Assembly (NCBI RefSeq): GCF_039541915.1
Contig: NZ_BAABHD010000027.1
Location: 62,001 to 126,000 of the forward strand
Source: Nibrella saemangeumensis
Lineage (GTDB): Bacteria > Bacteroidota > Bacteroidia > Cytophagales > Spirosomataceae
Reading direction: 5' to 3'
DNA: 64,000 bases
Each line of letters starts with the position of its first letter. The stretch's first letter is position 1. The notes beneath the pieces were generated by a model. The model made no database searches. It was given only the letters and a program-made list of their open reading frames with translations, and was not told the DNA's origin. The position numbers and the translations under genes are program-made. Positions 16,992-25,284 of this stretch are shown here, piece by piece.

Positions 16992-18086
16992 ATGCGACCG
17001 ACTACCCTCATTCTGACGTGTATCAGCATTTTCATGCTTCAACCGCCAGCCATCGCTCAATCTCAACCTACGAATACCTACCCCGGAAACAGTTGGCAAA
17101 AAGCCGATAACAAAGCACTGGGCTGGTCGGACCAGAAACTACAGGACGCGGCTGCCTATGCGCAATCCCTGGGACCGGGTGGACTGATGGTCGTCGACGG
17201 TGGACGGGTTGTTATGGACTGTGGTGATACCGATTACCGGAGTAAAATTGCTTCGGTCCGTAAAAGCCTGCTGAGTGCGTTGTACGGGATTCACGTCAGG
17301 GCCGGCCGCATCGACTTGAATAACACCCTCGACCAGTTGGGCATCGACGACAATGCGCCTTCACTAAGTCCAACCGAAAAGCAGGCGACCATCCGGATGC
17401 TGCTACAGGCACGGTCGGGTATCTATCATAACTCGGTCGGTAATACGCCTTCAATGCAGGCCACAAGACCCGGGCGGGGGAGTCATTTACCTGGCACATT
17501 CTGGTATTATAATAACTGGGACTTCAACGCATTGGGCACCCTTTTTGAGCAGCAAACCCACACCAAAATCCCAGTTGCATTTCTTGAACAGATTGCCAGA
17601 CCACTACAAATGCAGGATTTTACTATAGATGATTTTTATTATTCTCCAGGCGACGAATCTATTCATCCAGCCTATCATTTTCGGATGACCGTGCGCGACC
17701 TCGCTCGTTTTGGCTATCTCTACTTGCGAAAGGGGAAATGGCTGAACCTACAAATTATTCCCGCAGACTGGATTCTGGAAAGTACCCAACCCTATTCGGA
17801 TGCGGGTGAAAGCGGTGGGTATGGATATCTGTGGTGGGTAGCCCAGAATGGTAAGCACTTTCCCGGTGTAACGCTGAAAGACGGGAGTTATAGTGCCTGG
17901 GGGGCTGGTGGTAAATTCATTGTGATCCTCCCTGACCGTGACCTGGTTGTGGTCTATTGCACTAACGTTGATTATCCCGACCATGCCGCTCAAATGGCTG
18001 CCGCCGATATTCCTAAAGGCGTAAACCGTTCCGAAATGGGTCATTTGCTGAACCTTATTTTTCAGGCAAAGCTAAAACAGTTTTGA
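16992..18086 (+). CDS. Exported serine beta-lactamase-like hydrolase (family S12)
   Basis: The 364-residue product starts with a signal peptide ending near AIAQS. The S12 motifs are present: the nucleophile Ser88 and Lys91 in IASVRKS, a YxN-type motif in WYYNNWD, and a C-terminal GAGGKF in place of the class C KTG. This is the fold of class C beta-lactamases, DD-peptidases and esterases, and most members of this kind are hydrolases rather than antibiotic resistance enzymes. The substrate is unknown. It lies 70 bp after the hydrolase remnant and 42 bp before the lactonase gene, in the same direction, so the group may be one operon. Confidence 0.85.
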   Translation: MRPTTLILTCISIFMLQPPAIAQSQPTNTYPGNSWQKADNKALGWSDQKLQDAAAYAQSLGPGGLMVVDGGRVVMDCGDTDYRSKIASVRKSLLSALYGIHVRAGRIDLNNTLDQLGIDDNAPSLSPTEKQATIRMLLQARSGIYHNSVGNTPSMQATRPGRGSHLPGTFWYYNNWDFNALGTLFEQQTHTKIPVAFLEQIARPLQMQDFTIDDFYYSPGDESIHPAYHFRMTVRDLARFGYLYLRKGKWLNLQIIPADWILESTQPYSDAGESGGYGYLWWVAQNGKHFPGVTLKDGSYSAWGAGGKFIVILPDRDLVVVYCTNVDYPDHAAQMAAADIPKGVNRSEMGHLLNLIFQAKLKQF

Positions 18087-18128
18087 AGCACCTATAAAGC
18101 AACCCCCAACCATGCCACTGTATACCTC

Positions 18129-19265
18129 ATGAAAAAACTTTTCCTCTTTGTTCTGCTCAGCTACACCGTTTCGGCCCAATCACTGTCGAAGCGCGAATCA
18201 AAGAGTACTACGGAATACCATTTATACGTCGGCACCTATACGCTGAGAACCAGCGAGGGCATATACGTGTATCGGTTCAATCCGCAGATCGGCGACTTTG
18301 CCCCGGCCGGTGTAGCCAAAGGCATTAAAAATCCATCGTTTCTGGCTATTAGCCCTAATCAGCAGTTTCTGTATGCGGCCGAGGGCAAGTCCGGCGAATC
18401 GGTTCGCTCGTTTTCGATTGACCGGCAATCGGGCCAATTAACGTTGCTCAACGTCGAGTCGTCCGGTGGTTTAGGCCCAACCCACCTCATGGTTGATAAA
18501 ACAGGGAAATGGCTGCTGGTTGGGAATTACACTGCGGGGAGCCTGAGCTGCCTGCCCATTCAGCAAGATGGCCGGTTGGGAAAAGCCGTGCAAACGATTC
18601 AGCATACGGGGAGTAGCCTTCACCCCGAACGGCAACGGGAACCGCACGTCCATTCGGTCAATCTGGCTCCCAATAACCGGGATTTGTTTGTACCCGATCT
18701 GGGAACGGACAAGATTATGACGTACCTGCTAAATGATCAGACCGGGCAACTAACTCCCGGCAGCCCACCCTTTACGACGGTGGAACCCAGCTCCGGTCCG
18801 CGTCACTTCGACTTCCATCCGAACGGCCGATATGCGTATGTAATTCAGGAAATGGGAGGTCTTATCACGGGTTTTCGATATAAGCCAGGTGAACTAACTC
18901 CTTTTCAGACCGTAAAAACGTTGCCTGACGATTACACGGGGCTTAATACCAGCGCCGACATCCATATTTCGCCCGACGGACGCTTTCTGTATGGCTCCAA
19001 TCGAGGACACGAGAGCCTGGTTATCTATAGCATCGACTCTGAAACCGGACAGTTAACCTATGTGGGTCATCAATCTGTCAACGGCAAAACACCACGCAAT
19101 TTCACCATTGATCCCACAGGCAACTATGTGCTGGTAGCTAATCAGGATACAGACAACATCACCCTTTTTAAGCGCGACCACTATACGGGCAAACTTACTC
19201 CGACCGGGAAAGAAATTAGTGTGTCGATGCCTGTTTGTTTGAAGTGGCTACCCGCTATACCCTGA
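18129..19265 (+). CDS. Exported lactonase-family beta-propeller protein
   Basis: This 378-residue protein has a signal peptide ending near TVSAQS. It then follows the pattern of the seven-bladed 6-phosphogluconolactonase/carboxy-cis,cis-muconate cyclase family: YHLYVGTYTLRTSEGIYVY at the start, repeated NPSFLAISPNQQFLYAAEG- and GPRHFDFHPNGRYAYVIQE-like blades, and GKTPRNFTIDPTGNYVLVAN near the end. Export argues against the pentose-phosphate enzyme and for a lactonase on an external substrate. The proximity of an intradiol dioxygenase would fit a muconate-lactone role, but that link is only inference. It is followed eight codons or so later by the degraded M20 gene. Confidence 0.85.
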   Translation: MKKLFLFVLLSYTVSAQSLSKRESKSTTEYHLYVGTYTLRTSEGIYVYRFNPQIGDFAPAGVAKGIKNPSFLAISPNQQFLYAAEGKSGESVRSFSIDRQSGQLTLLNVESSGGLGPTHLMVDKTGKWLLVGNYTAGSLSCLPIQQDGRLGKAVQTIQHTGSSLHPERQREPHVHSVNLAPNNRDLFVPDLGTDKIMTYLLNDQTGQLTPGSPPFTTVEPSSGPRHFDFHPNGRYAYVIQEMGGLITGFRYKPGELTPFQTVKTLPDDYTGLNTSADIHISPDGRFLYGSNRGHESLVIYSIDSETGQLTYVGHQSVNGKTPRNFTIDPTGNYVLVANQDTDNITLFKRDHYTGKLTPTGKEISVSMPVCLKWLPAIP

Positions 19266-19275
19266 CCTTCTTTGA

Positions 19276-19581
19276 AAGGTCGTCAACATCAACAGCGGCA
19301 CCCTCAACCTCGAAGGTGTTTGGCAGGTCGACAAACTGATGGCGGCTGAACTGGATAAACTCGGATTCAAAACCGAGTGGGTGTCGATGTCCGACGCGCT
19401 CAACCGGGTGGGCCATCTGGTAGCCACCTGGCAGGGCACAAGTGGATGGGCACTTACGGTCAAAGCCCGTTCCGGCCATTAGACGCAGTTAGGCAGGAGA
19501 GCGCACAGCATCGAAGAGGCCATTAACCCCAAAGAATGTCTGCTTCTGACCCAGCGGACCGCCTGTTTATTTACCGACTGA
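19276..19581 (+). pseudogene. M20 peptidase remnant with internal deletion
   Basis: One frame reads VVNINSGTLNLEGVWQVDKL and LDKLGFKTEWVSMSDALNRV, which is the N-terminal part of an M20 peptidase (carboxypeptidase G2-like). It hits a TAG at 19480, then continues in the same frame as AHSIEEAINPKECLLLTQRT up to a TGA at 19579-19581, which resembles the C-terminal end of the same family. The metal-binding centre and dimerisation domain, normally about 300 residues, are missing. It lacks a start codon, because a TGA lies just upstream at 19273. It occupies the 412-bp gap before the intact M20 gene and is probably what is left of a neighbouring paralogue. Confidence 0.75.
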
Positions 19582-19677
19582 CGCGGTGAGGTTATTGATC
19601 TGGCGATAGCCTCATGCTAAAAATCAGTATCTTGAGATCCGAAAATCACTACCATCAACTAATACTGTAACTGTTTA

Positions 19678-21000
19678 ATGAGAATTTCAACCACCGCATG
19701 GGTTACCGGACTACTGACCTGTTTCATTTTATACGCTCCTAATACCAATGCTCAGGAGCTGGAACCGGGCAAAGCCGGCAACGTAGATGCCCGGTACACC
19801 AAAGAAATCGACCAACTGGCAAAAGACAAATCCATTCAGAAGGCGTTTCAGTTCATTGCCGCCCAGCAAAAGCAGAACCGTGACGAGCTGATTATGCTCA
19901 CCGAAATTCCGGCTCCCCCGTTCATGGAAGACAAGCGCGGTGCCCGTTTTGCGGCCATGCTCAAAGAAGCCGGTGCCGACTCGGTCTGGACCGACAAAGT
20001 GGGCAATGTACTTGCCCTGCGCAAAGGCAAACCGGGCAAACGCACCGTGGCGCTGGATGCTCACCTAGATACGGTATTCCCGAAGGAGACCGACGTAACC
20101 GTCAAACAGAAAGGCGATACCCTATATGCACCGGGCATTGGCGATGACACGCGGGGGCTGGTAGCGGTTGTGGCCGTGTTGCGGGCGCTGGAAAACGCCG
20201 GTATCGAAACACAGGCCGATGTGTTGTTTATTGGCTCAGTTGGCGAAGAAGGCCTGGGCGACCTGCGGGGTGTAAAATACCTGTTCAGCGACCAGAGCCG
20301 AAAGATCGATTCCTGGATTTCGATTGAAGCGGGTGATATGGGGCGCGTCAGCAACATGGGACTTGGTTCCAACCGATACCGCATTACGGTCAAAGGCCCC
20401 GGTGGGCACTCGTGGGGCGCTTTCGGGTTGGCCAATCCACAACACGCCCTGGGTTCGGCTATCCATTATTTCTCGAAAGCGGCCGATAAATTCACCCGAA
20501 CCGGGGCTCGCACCAGCTTCAATGTGGGCCGCATCGGCGGAGGTACATCGGTCAACTCCATTCCTTTCGAATCGTGGATGGAAGTGGATATGCGCTCCGA
20601 GATTCCGGAGAACCTGGCCCTGATCGATTCTCTCTTAAAACAATCTGTTCAGCAAGCCTTGACTGAGCATAACCAGATGCGCCGGTCGGGGCCGGCCCTT
20701 ACGGTCGAGTATCAGCGAATCGGCGAGCGGCCATCCGGCGAATTACCCGAAACCCTCCCGTTAATTCAGCGGTCGATGGCTGCGGTAGCCTATTTCGGGG
20801 TAACACCCAAGACCGGACGCGGCTCTACCAACGGCAACACCCCCATCGCCAAAGGGATTCCGGCGGTTACTATTGGGCAGGGCGGCACCACCGGCGGGAA
20901 TCATGCCCTCAACGAGTGGTGGTACGATAACGGAGCTTACAAAGCTATTCAGGCCGCGCTGCTCACCCTGGTGGCCGAAGCGGAGATGGCCAAAAGGTAG
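19678..21000 (+). CDS. Exported M20 family metallopeptidase
   Basis: The 440-residue product has a signal peptide ending near NTNAQ. Metal-binding motifs of the M20 family are present: LDAHLDTVFP (first histidine and its aspartate), APGIGDDTRG (bridging aspartate), GSVGEEGLGD (catalytic glutamate followed by a ligand glutamate) and GGTTGGNHALNE near the end (the last histidine). A dimerisation domain lies at about residues 215-330. It should be a dizinc exopeptidase or aminoacylase working outside the cytoplasm. The peptide substrate is unknown. The degraded M20 copy lies just upstream, and the gene converges with kinase b, sharing a long hairpin. Confidence 0.9.
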   Translation: MRISTTAWVTGLLTCFILYAPNTNAQELEPGKAGNVDARYTKEIDQLAKDKSIQKAFQFIAAQQKQNRDELIMLTEIPAPPFMEDKRGARFAAMLKEAGADSVWTDKVGNVLALRKGKPGKRTVALDAHLDTVFPKETDVTVKQKGDTLYAPGIGDDTRGLVAVVAVLRALENAGIETQADVLFIGSVGEEGLGDLRGVKYLFSDQSRKIDSWISIEAGDMGRVSNMGLGSNRYRITVKGPGGHSWGAFGLANPQHALGSAIHYFSKAADKFTRTGARTSFNVGRIGGGTSVNSIPFESWMEVDMRSEIPENLALIDSLLKQSVQQALTEHNQMRRSGPALTVEYQRIGERPSGELPETLPLIQRSMAAVAYFGVTPKTGRGSTNGNTPIAKGIPAVTIGQGGTTGGNHALNEWWYDNGAYKAIQAALLTLVAEAEMAKR

Positions 21001-21014
21001 TCCGATAGTCCAAG

Positions 21015-21061
21015 TCAACGGTTTACGGCAGATTCTGACCGGAGCTGCCGTAAACCGTTGA
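21015..21061. terminator. Bidirectional terminator hairpin overlapping the end of kinase b
   Basis: A perfect 17-bp inverted repeat has arms at 21015-21031 and 21045-21061 (left arm TCAACGGTTTACGGCAG) with a 13-base loop. It sits between the M20 gene (stop at 21000) and the oppositely oriented kinase b, whose stop codon at 21023-21025 is inside the left arm. It can serve both directions. The U-tract is weak, so some of the stability comes from stem length. Confidence 0.8.
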
Positions 21062-23041
21062 TTGCGGCAGCTTTATACTAAATATAGTCTGCTCGCCGGC
21101 CTGACTCTCCACCGTCATCTCCCCGCCATGCCCTTTCGTCACAATGTCGTAACTCAGCGATAAGCCCAAGCCCGTGCCCTGCCCCGTGGGTTTGGTGGTA
21201 AAAAAGGGTTGATAAATTTTATTGAGGATTTCCGGCGGAATACCCGTGCCGTTGTCTTTCACCCGCAGTTCCACCCGGCCATTCTCCCGGTAAGTCGTCA
21301 CTTCAATCTGCGGCTGATAGCCATTGGACACTACCCTGGCTTTTTCCTGCACCGCATAGAAAGCGTTATTGTACAGATTGAGCAGTACTCGGCCTAAATC
21401 CTGCGGAGCTACATGGACGTTACCCAAGGTTGGGTCCAGATTTAGTCGCAGGTCGGCGGTAAAATTATGATCTTTGGCTTTGAGATTCTGATACGCCAGC
21501 CGCAGGTACTCATCGGCTAAAGCATTCAGATCGGTAGGCTCTTTCTGGCCGCTGCCGGCGCGAGAATGCTGCAACATACCTCTGACGATGCTGTCGGCCC
21601 GCTTGCCGTGGTGGCTAACTTTTTGTAAGGTCTCCTTCAGATCATTTGTTAACTCCAGCACATCGGCGGTATGGCCGGCTTTGGCCTCTTCTTCCAGTTC
21701 TTCCACCAGTTCCGTGCTGACTTCGGAGAGATTGTTGACGAAGTTCAACGGGTTCTGAATTTCGTGGGCGATACCGGCGGTGAGTTCACCCAAAGAAGCC
21801 ATTTTTTCCCTTTGAATGAGTTGGGCCTGAGTAGCTTTCAGTTCGGTGAGAGCGGTTTCGGCTTTCTCGCGCTGACGGCTGATTTCTTCTTTCTGGCGTG
21901 AAAGCAAGCCATTGACTCTTTTCTGCTGCTTGTAGTTACGATATAAAATAAACCCAATGAACAACGATAACCCCAGCACTGCCAGCAAGCTGTATTGCCG
22001 CAACTGGTTCCGGTAAGCTACCTTTTGCGCTTCAATCTCATTTTTACGCTGATGATCCTGAACAAACATCTGCTGAATAGCCTGCAGGTTGCCGGCACCA
22101 TACAGGCTATCTTTGTTGGTAGTTGCCATTTTGTAATACCGAAATGCTTCTTTCGTATCCCTCGGCTCGTACAGTTCCGACAGTAGTTTGCTGGCTACCA
22201 TAACAATTCGTCTGTTCGAAATCCGTTGGCCTTCAGTCAGACCAAGTTTAGCGTAATAAATGCCAGAATCTGGCTGGTTTATTCGTTTATAGAACAGGCC
22301 TAAATCGGTTAATGTAAAAGCTATACCGAAGTGAAAACCTCTTTTTTGTGCTATGCTGAGTGATTTATAGGCATACTTAAAAGCTGTAGAATGATTACCC
22401 AACTTACTGTAAATACGAGCTAAATTTCGGTATACTAAGGGGTTAACCTGGTTGCTATCCTTACTCTCGACAAACATTCCATTGAAGGCCTGATTTTCGT
22501 AGTATAAGGCTGAGTCTAACTGATTTAATTCTTCGAAAGCTCTGCCTAATTGCATTTTTTCGGTAGAAATACCTGCCTTAATATGAGACTTTTCATACAG
22601 AGCTAATGATAGCTTATAATATTTTACCGTCTTTGAAAAATCATTTAAATAAGTATACAGATTGCCTATCTGATTGAATGTTAATGCCGACTCCTGGTCC
22701 ATCTGATTCTCTTCAGCAACCCGCAGAGAATTTAGTGCCATTTGAAATCCTTTCGGGAGATTACCTAATTCGGCATAAGCACGAGCTAAATAGCTCATAG
22801 CGCGAATCTCACCCTTCGGGTAGTTGATTTTACGGGCCAGACTCAGGGCTTGCTCACCAAAATAGCGGGCAGAGTCTGTAGAACGGTAGCTATCACATAG
22901 CGCTATCATGATCAGCACCCGGCTAGTATCCTGATCGGCAGCAGCCAACTGATGCCTTAAACTATCTACCGTCATCATGTAGGTTTGTGCATTGGCAACG
23001 GTTTCATAAAGCAAGGCTATAGCCCAAAGAAGCGATTTCAT
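21023..23041 (-). CDS. TPR-containing sensor histidine kinase (paralogue b)
   Basis: The 672-residue product has the same order as its paralogues: signal peptide, TPR-rich sensor region to about residue 335, one membrane helix, coiled coil, and kinase core with His426 in AHEIQNPLNFVNNL and ATP-binding motifs VKDNGTGIP and GQGTGLGLSLSYDI. It begins three bases after the stop of kinase c (23045), so c and b form one operon and b has no leader of its own. Its last 11 codons are encoded by the arms and loop of the terminator hairpin at 21015-21061, so the C-terminus TVYGSSGQNLP is unlike any other paralogue. The sensor part has diverged far more than the kinase part. Confidence 0.95.
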   Translation of the reverse strand: MKSLLWAIALLYETVANAQTYMMTVDSLRHQLAAADQDTSRVLIMIALCDSYRSTDSARYFGEQALSLARKINYPKGEIRAMSYLARAYAELGNLPKGFQMALNSLRVAEENQMDQESALTFNQIGNLYTYLNDFSKTVKYYKLSLALYEKSHIKAGISTEKMQLGRAFEELNQLDSALYYENQAFNGMFVESKDSNQVNPLVYRNLARIYSKLGNHSTAFKYAYKSLSIAQKRGFHFGIAFTLTDLGLFYKRINQPDSGIYYAKLGLTEGQRISNRRIVMVASKLLSELYEPRDTKEAFRYYKMATTNKDSLYGAGNLQAIQQMFVQDHQRKNEIEAQKVAYRNQLRQYSLLAVLGLSLFIGFILYRNYKQQKRVNGLLSRQKEEISRQREKAETALTELKATQAQLIQREKMASLGELTAGIAHEIQNPLNFVNNLSEVSTELVEELEEEAKAGHTADVLELTNDLKETLQKVSHHGKRADSIVRGMLQHSRAGSGQKEPTDLNALADEYLRLAYQNLKAKDHNFTADLRLNLDPTLGNVHVAPQDLGRVLLNLYNNAFYAVQEKARVVSNGYQPQIEVTTYRENGRVELRVKDNGTGIPPEILNKIYQPFFTTKPTGQGTGLGLSLSYDIVTKGHGGEMTVESQAGEQTIFSIKLPQSTVYGSSGQNLP

Positions 23042-23044
23042 AAA

Positions 23045-25039
23045 TCAAGCGGGTTTAGCAACTGGCAAGGTGATGACAAACTCTGTATACGTATTTTCCT
23101 GACTTTCCACCGCCATCTCACCCCCATGCCCTTTCGTGACAATGTCATAGCTCAGTGATAAGCCTAAGCCCGTGCCCTGTCCCGTCGGCTTGGTGGTGAA
23201 GAATGGCTGATAGATTTTGGAGAGAATTTCCGGGGGAATACCCGCGCCATTATCCTTCACACGCAGTTCGACCACCCCATTCTCCCGATGCGTACTCACC
23301 TCAATTTGGGGCTGATAGCCATTGGCAGCCGCCCTGGCTTTCTCCTGAACGGCATAAAAGGCATTGTTATACAAGTTGAGCAAGACCCGGCCCAAGTCCT
23401 GAGAAGCCACGTTAACTTTTCCTAGATTAGGGTCCACGTTTAGTTTCAGTTCGGCGGTGAAGTCCTGGTCTTTGGCTCTCTGATTCTGGTAGGCCAACCG
23501 TAAATACTCGTCAGCGAGGGCGTTCAGGTCAGTAGGCTCTTTCTGGCCGTTGCTGGCCTGCGAGTGTTGCAGCATTCCCCTCACAATAGCCCCGGCCCGC
23601 TGGCCGTGGTGGCTAACTTTTTGTAAGGTTTCCTTCAAATCACCCGTCAGATCAAGGGCGTCAGCCGTATGGCCGGCCTTAATTTCCTCCGCTAATTCCT
23701 CTACCAGTTCCGTACTGACTTCGGACAGATTGTTGACGAAGTTCAGCGGATTCTGAATCTCGTGGGCGATACCGGCCGTTAGCTCACCGAGGGAGGCCAT
23801 TTTCTCGCGCTGGATGAGTTGAGTTTGGGTGGCTTTGAGGTTTGTCAGAGCCGTTTCAGCCTTGTCACGTTGACGGTGAATTTCTTCTTTCTGGCGCTGC
23901 AGGAGATGATTGGCTTTCTGCTTCTGCCTATTACTGCGGTAGAGAATAAGTGCAATCAGTCCAATTACCGCCAGTCCAACCAGTAAGGAATAAAGCCTTA
24001 CCTTATTTTGGTATATCTCCTGAGCCGCCAATAACACCTGCTGTCGGTGTTGCTCTCTGAGCGTCAGCAGTTGCAGCTTCTGAAACTTTTCGGGGCCATA
24101 CAAACTATCACCGGCCGCAGTGGCAATTTGTAAATAATGATAAGCACTGTCGAAATTATTTCTCGATTTGTACACTGACGCCATTAATCGCGCCGTTCGG
24201 GGTATATTGGTTTTGTACACAAAGCGGCTGTTGAGGAGCGCCTGCCGGCCATACAACAGACAGGAATCCGGCTGATGAAGCCCCCAAAACAGATCAGCCA
24301 GGAAATATTGAATCTGCGACCGGTTCCGGAGATTGTTATCTTCATAGGTAAGCCGAAGCGCCTGCCGGTAATCCGGTAAGGCTGACTGCGGGTTACCGGT
24401 CAGAGCTTTAAGGCGTCCCCGATTTCTGATTACCGAACTCTTAACAACGGATTCGGGCAAGTCTTTAACCAAGGGGTAAGCCCTTCGATTGGTAAGCTGG
24501 GCCGAATCCAACAAACCCAGACGGATATACACACTCGTCATGTTGTTGAGTTGTATGCCAATATTTCGCTTCTCGCCTAAGTCTTCAAACAGCTTTAAGG
24601 CCTGCTTATAATAGGTAAGGGCATTACGATCGTCCCCCAGGTTAACATACACTACACCTATACCATTGATGGCAGAAGCCTTCTCGCTTATCTCACCGAT
24701 GGCTGTGGTCAGATTGAGGGCTTTGTAAGCATATTCCATAGCTTCAGGTAGCCGCCCGTGCTCACGAAGCGCATACCCCACAGCGTTCAGGGATCGGGCT
24801 TCCCCTTTTTTAAAGCCAATCCTGCGGGCCAGGGTCAGGGCACGCTGGGCTATTTGCAGGCTTGAATCGACCGAGTATATGGTGTATGCGCTGGATAACC
24901 GCGCTAAGATCATAACACGACCTGTGTCTTGCCGGGTGTGAGCCAGCACACGTCTGAGGCTATCAATCTGGGTATTTTGCGCCGTAGCTAAGGATACAGA
25001 AAATATCCACAGACAGAGGAAAATGGGCAGGCGTTTCAT
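23045..25039 (-). CDS. TPR-containing sensor histidine kinase (paralogue c)
   Basis: This 664-residue paralogue has a signal peptide ending near TAQN, TPR repeats in the periplasmic part (about residues 25-330), a membrane helix near 350-370, and His426 in AHEIQNPLNFVNNL. It ends in ENTYTEFVITLPVAKPA, related to the ends of e and f. It is the head gene of the c-b operon and carries the conserved leader at 25040-25188. A segment of its kinase DNA (around 23175-23260) is nearly identical to one in kinase f. Confidence 0.95.
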   Translation of the reverse strand: MKRLPIFLCLWIFSVSLATAQNTQIDSLRRVLAHTRQDTGRVMILARLSSAYTIYSVDSSLQIAQRALTLARRIGFKKGEARSLNAVGYALREHGRLPEAMEYAYKALNLTTAIGEISEKASAINGIGVVYVNLGDDRNALTYYKQALKLFEDLGEKRNIGIQLNNMTSVYIRLGLLDSAQLTNRRAYPLVKDLPESVVKSSVIRNRGRLKALTGNPQSALPDYRQALRLTYEDNNLRNRSQIQYFLADLFWGLHQPDSCLLYGRQALLNSRFVYKTNIPRTARLMASVYKSRNNFDSAYHYLQIATAAGDSLYGPEKFQKLQLLTLREQHRQQVLLAAQEIYQNKVRLYSLLVGLAVIGLIALILYRSNRQKQKANHLLQRQKEEIHRQRDKAETALTNLKATQTQLIQREKMASLGELTAGIAHEIQNPLNFVNNLSEVSTELVEELAEEIKAGHTADALDLTGDLKETLQKVSHHGQRAGAIVRGMLQHSQASNGQKEPTDLNALADEYLRLAYQNQRAKDQDFTAELKLNVDPNLGKVNVASQDLGRVLLNLYNNAFYAVQEKARAAANGYQPQIEVSTHRENGVVELRVKDNGAGIPPEILSKIYQPFFTTKPTGQGTGLGLSLSYDIVTKGHGGEMAVESQENTYTEFVITLPVAKPA

Positions 25040-25188
25040 AAAGAGGCAGCACCGGCAGGTAATGGGTTAAGGAAAGAGGAAGTATCGGCAGGGAAATATG
25101 CTGTCCGGCGACAATCCCTGTGTCAATTAACCGACAGCCGTAGAGTACGTTACGTAAAGCTTACTGTTACCTAATGTATACATTTTCA
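25040..25188 (-). promoter_or_regulatory. Conserved leader of kinase c: palindrome and nested hairpin
   Basis: This leader corresponds to those of kinases a and f. The palindrome ATGTATACAT is at 25174-25183, 135 bases before the ATG, inside TGAAAATGTATACATTAG. The hairpin is at 25105-25134 (in minus-strand RNA: outer arms UCGGU/GCCGG, inner arms GACA/TGTC, loop CAGGGAU). The left outer arm differs from the other two copies at both ends, yet pairing is kept by two G-U pairs. The terminator of the TonB receptor gene ends about 10 bp upstream. Confidence 0.7.
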
Positions 25189-25197
25189 ACTGAATAT

Positions 25198-25250
25198 AGG
25201 CAATTACAGGTGCAGAACTTTTTTAGGAGAGTCTGCACCTGTAATTGCCT
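25198..25250 (-). terminator. Probable terminator of the TonB receptor gene
   Basis: A perfect 19-bp inverted repeat has arms at 25198-25216 and 25232-25250, with a 15-base loop. It begins 34 bp after the TonB receptor stop (25285) in the direction of transcription. There is no clear U-tract after it. It also abuts the promoter block of kinase c, so it may insulate the c-b operon from read-through. Confidence 0.7.
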
Positions 25251-25284
25251 GAAGCTGAGTATGGCCAACCGCTGAATAAACGCG

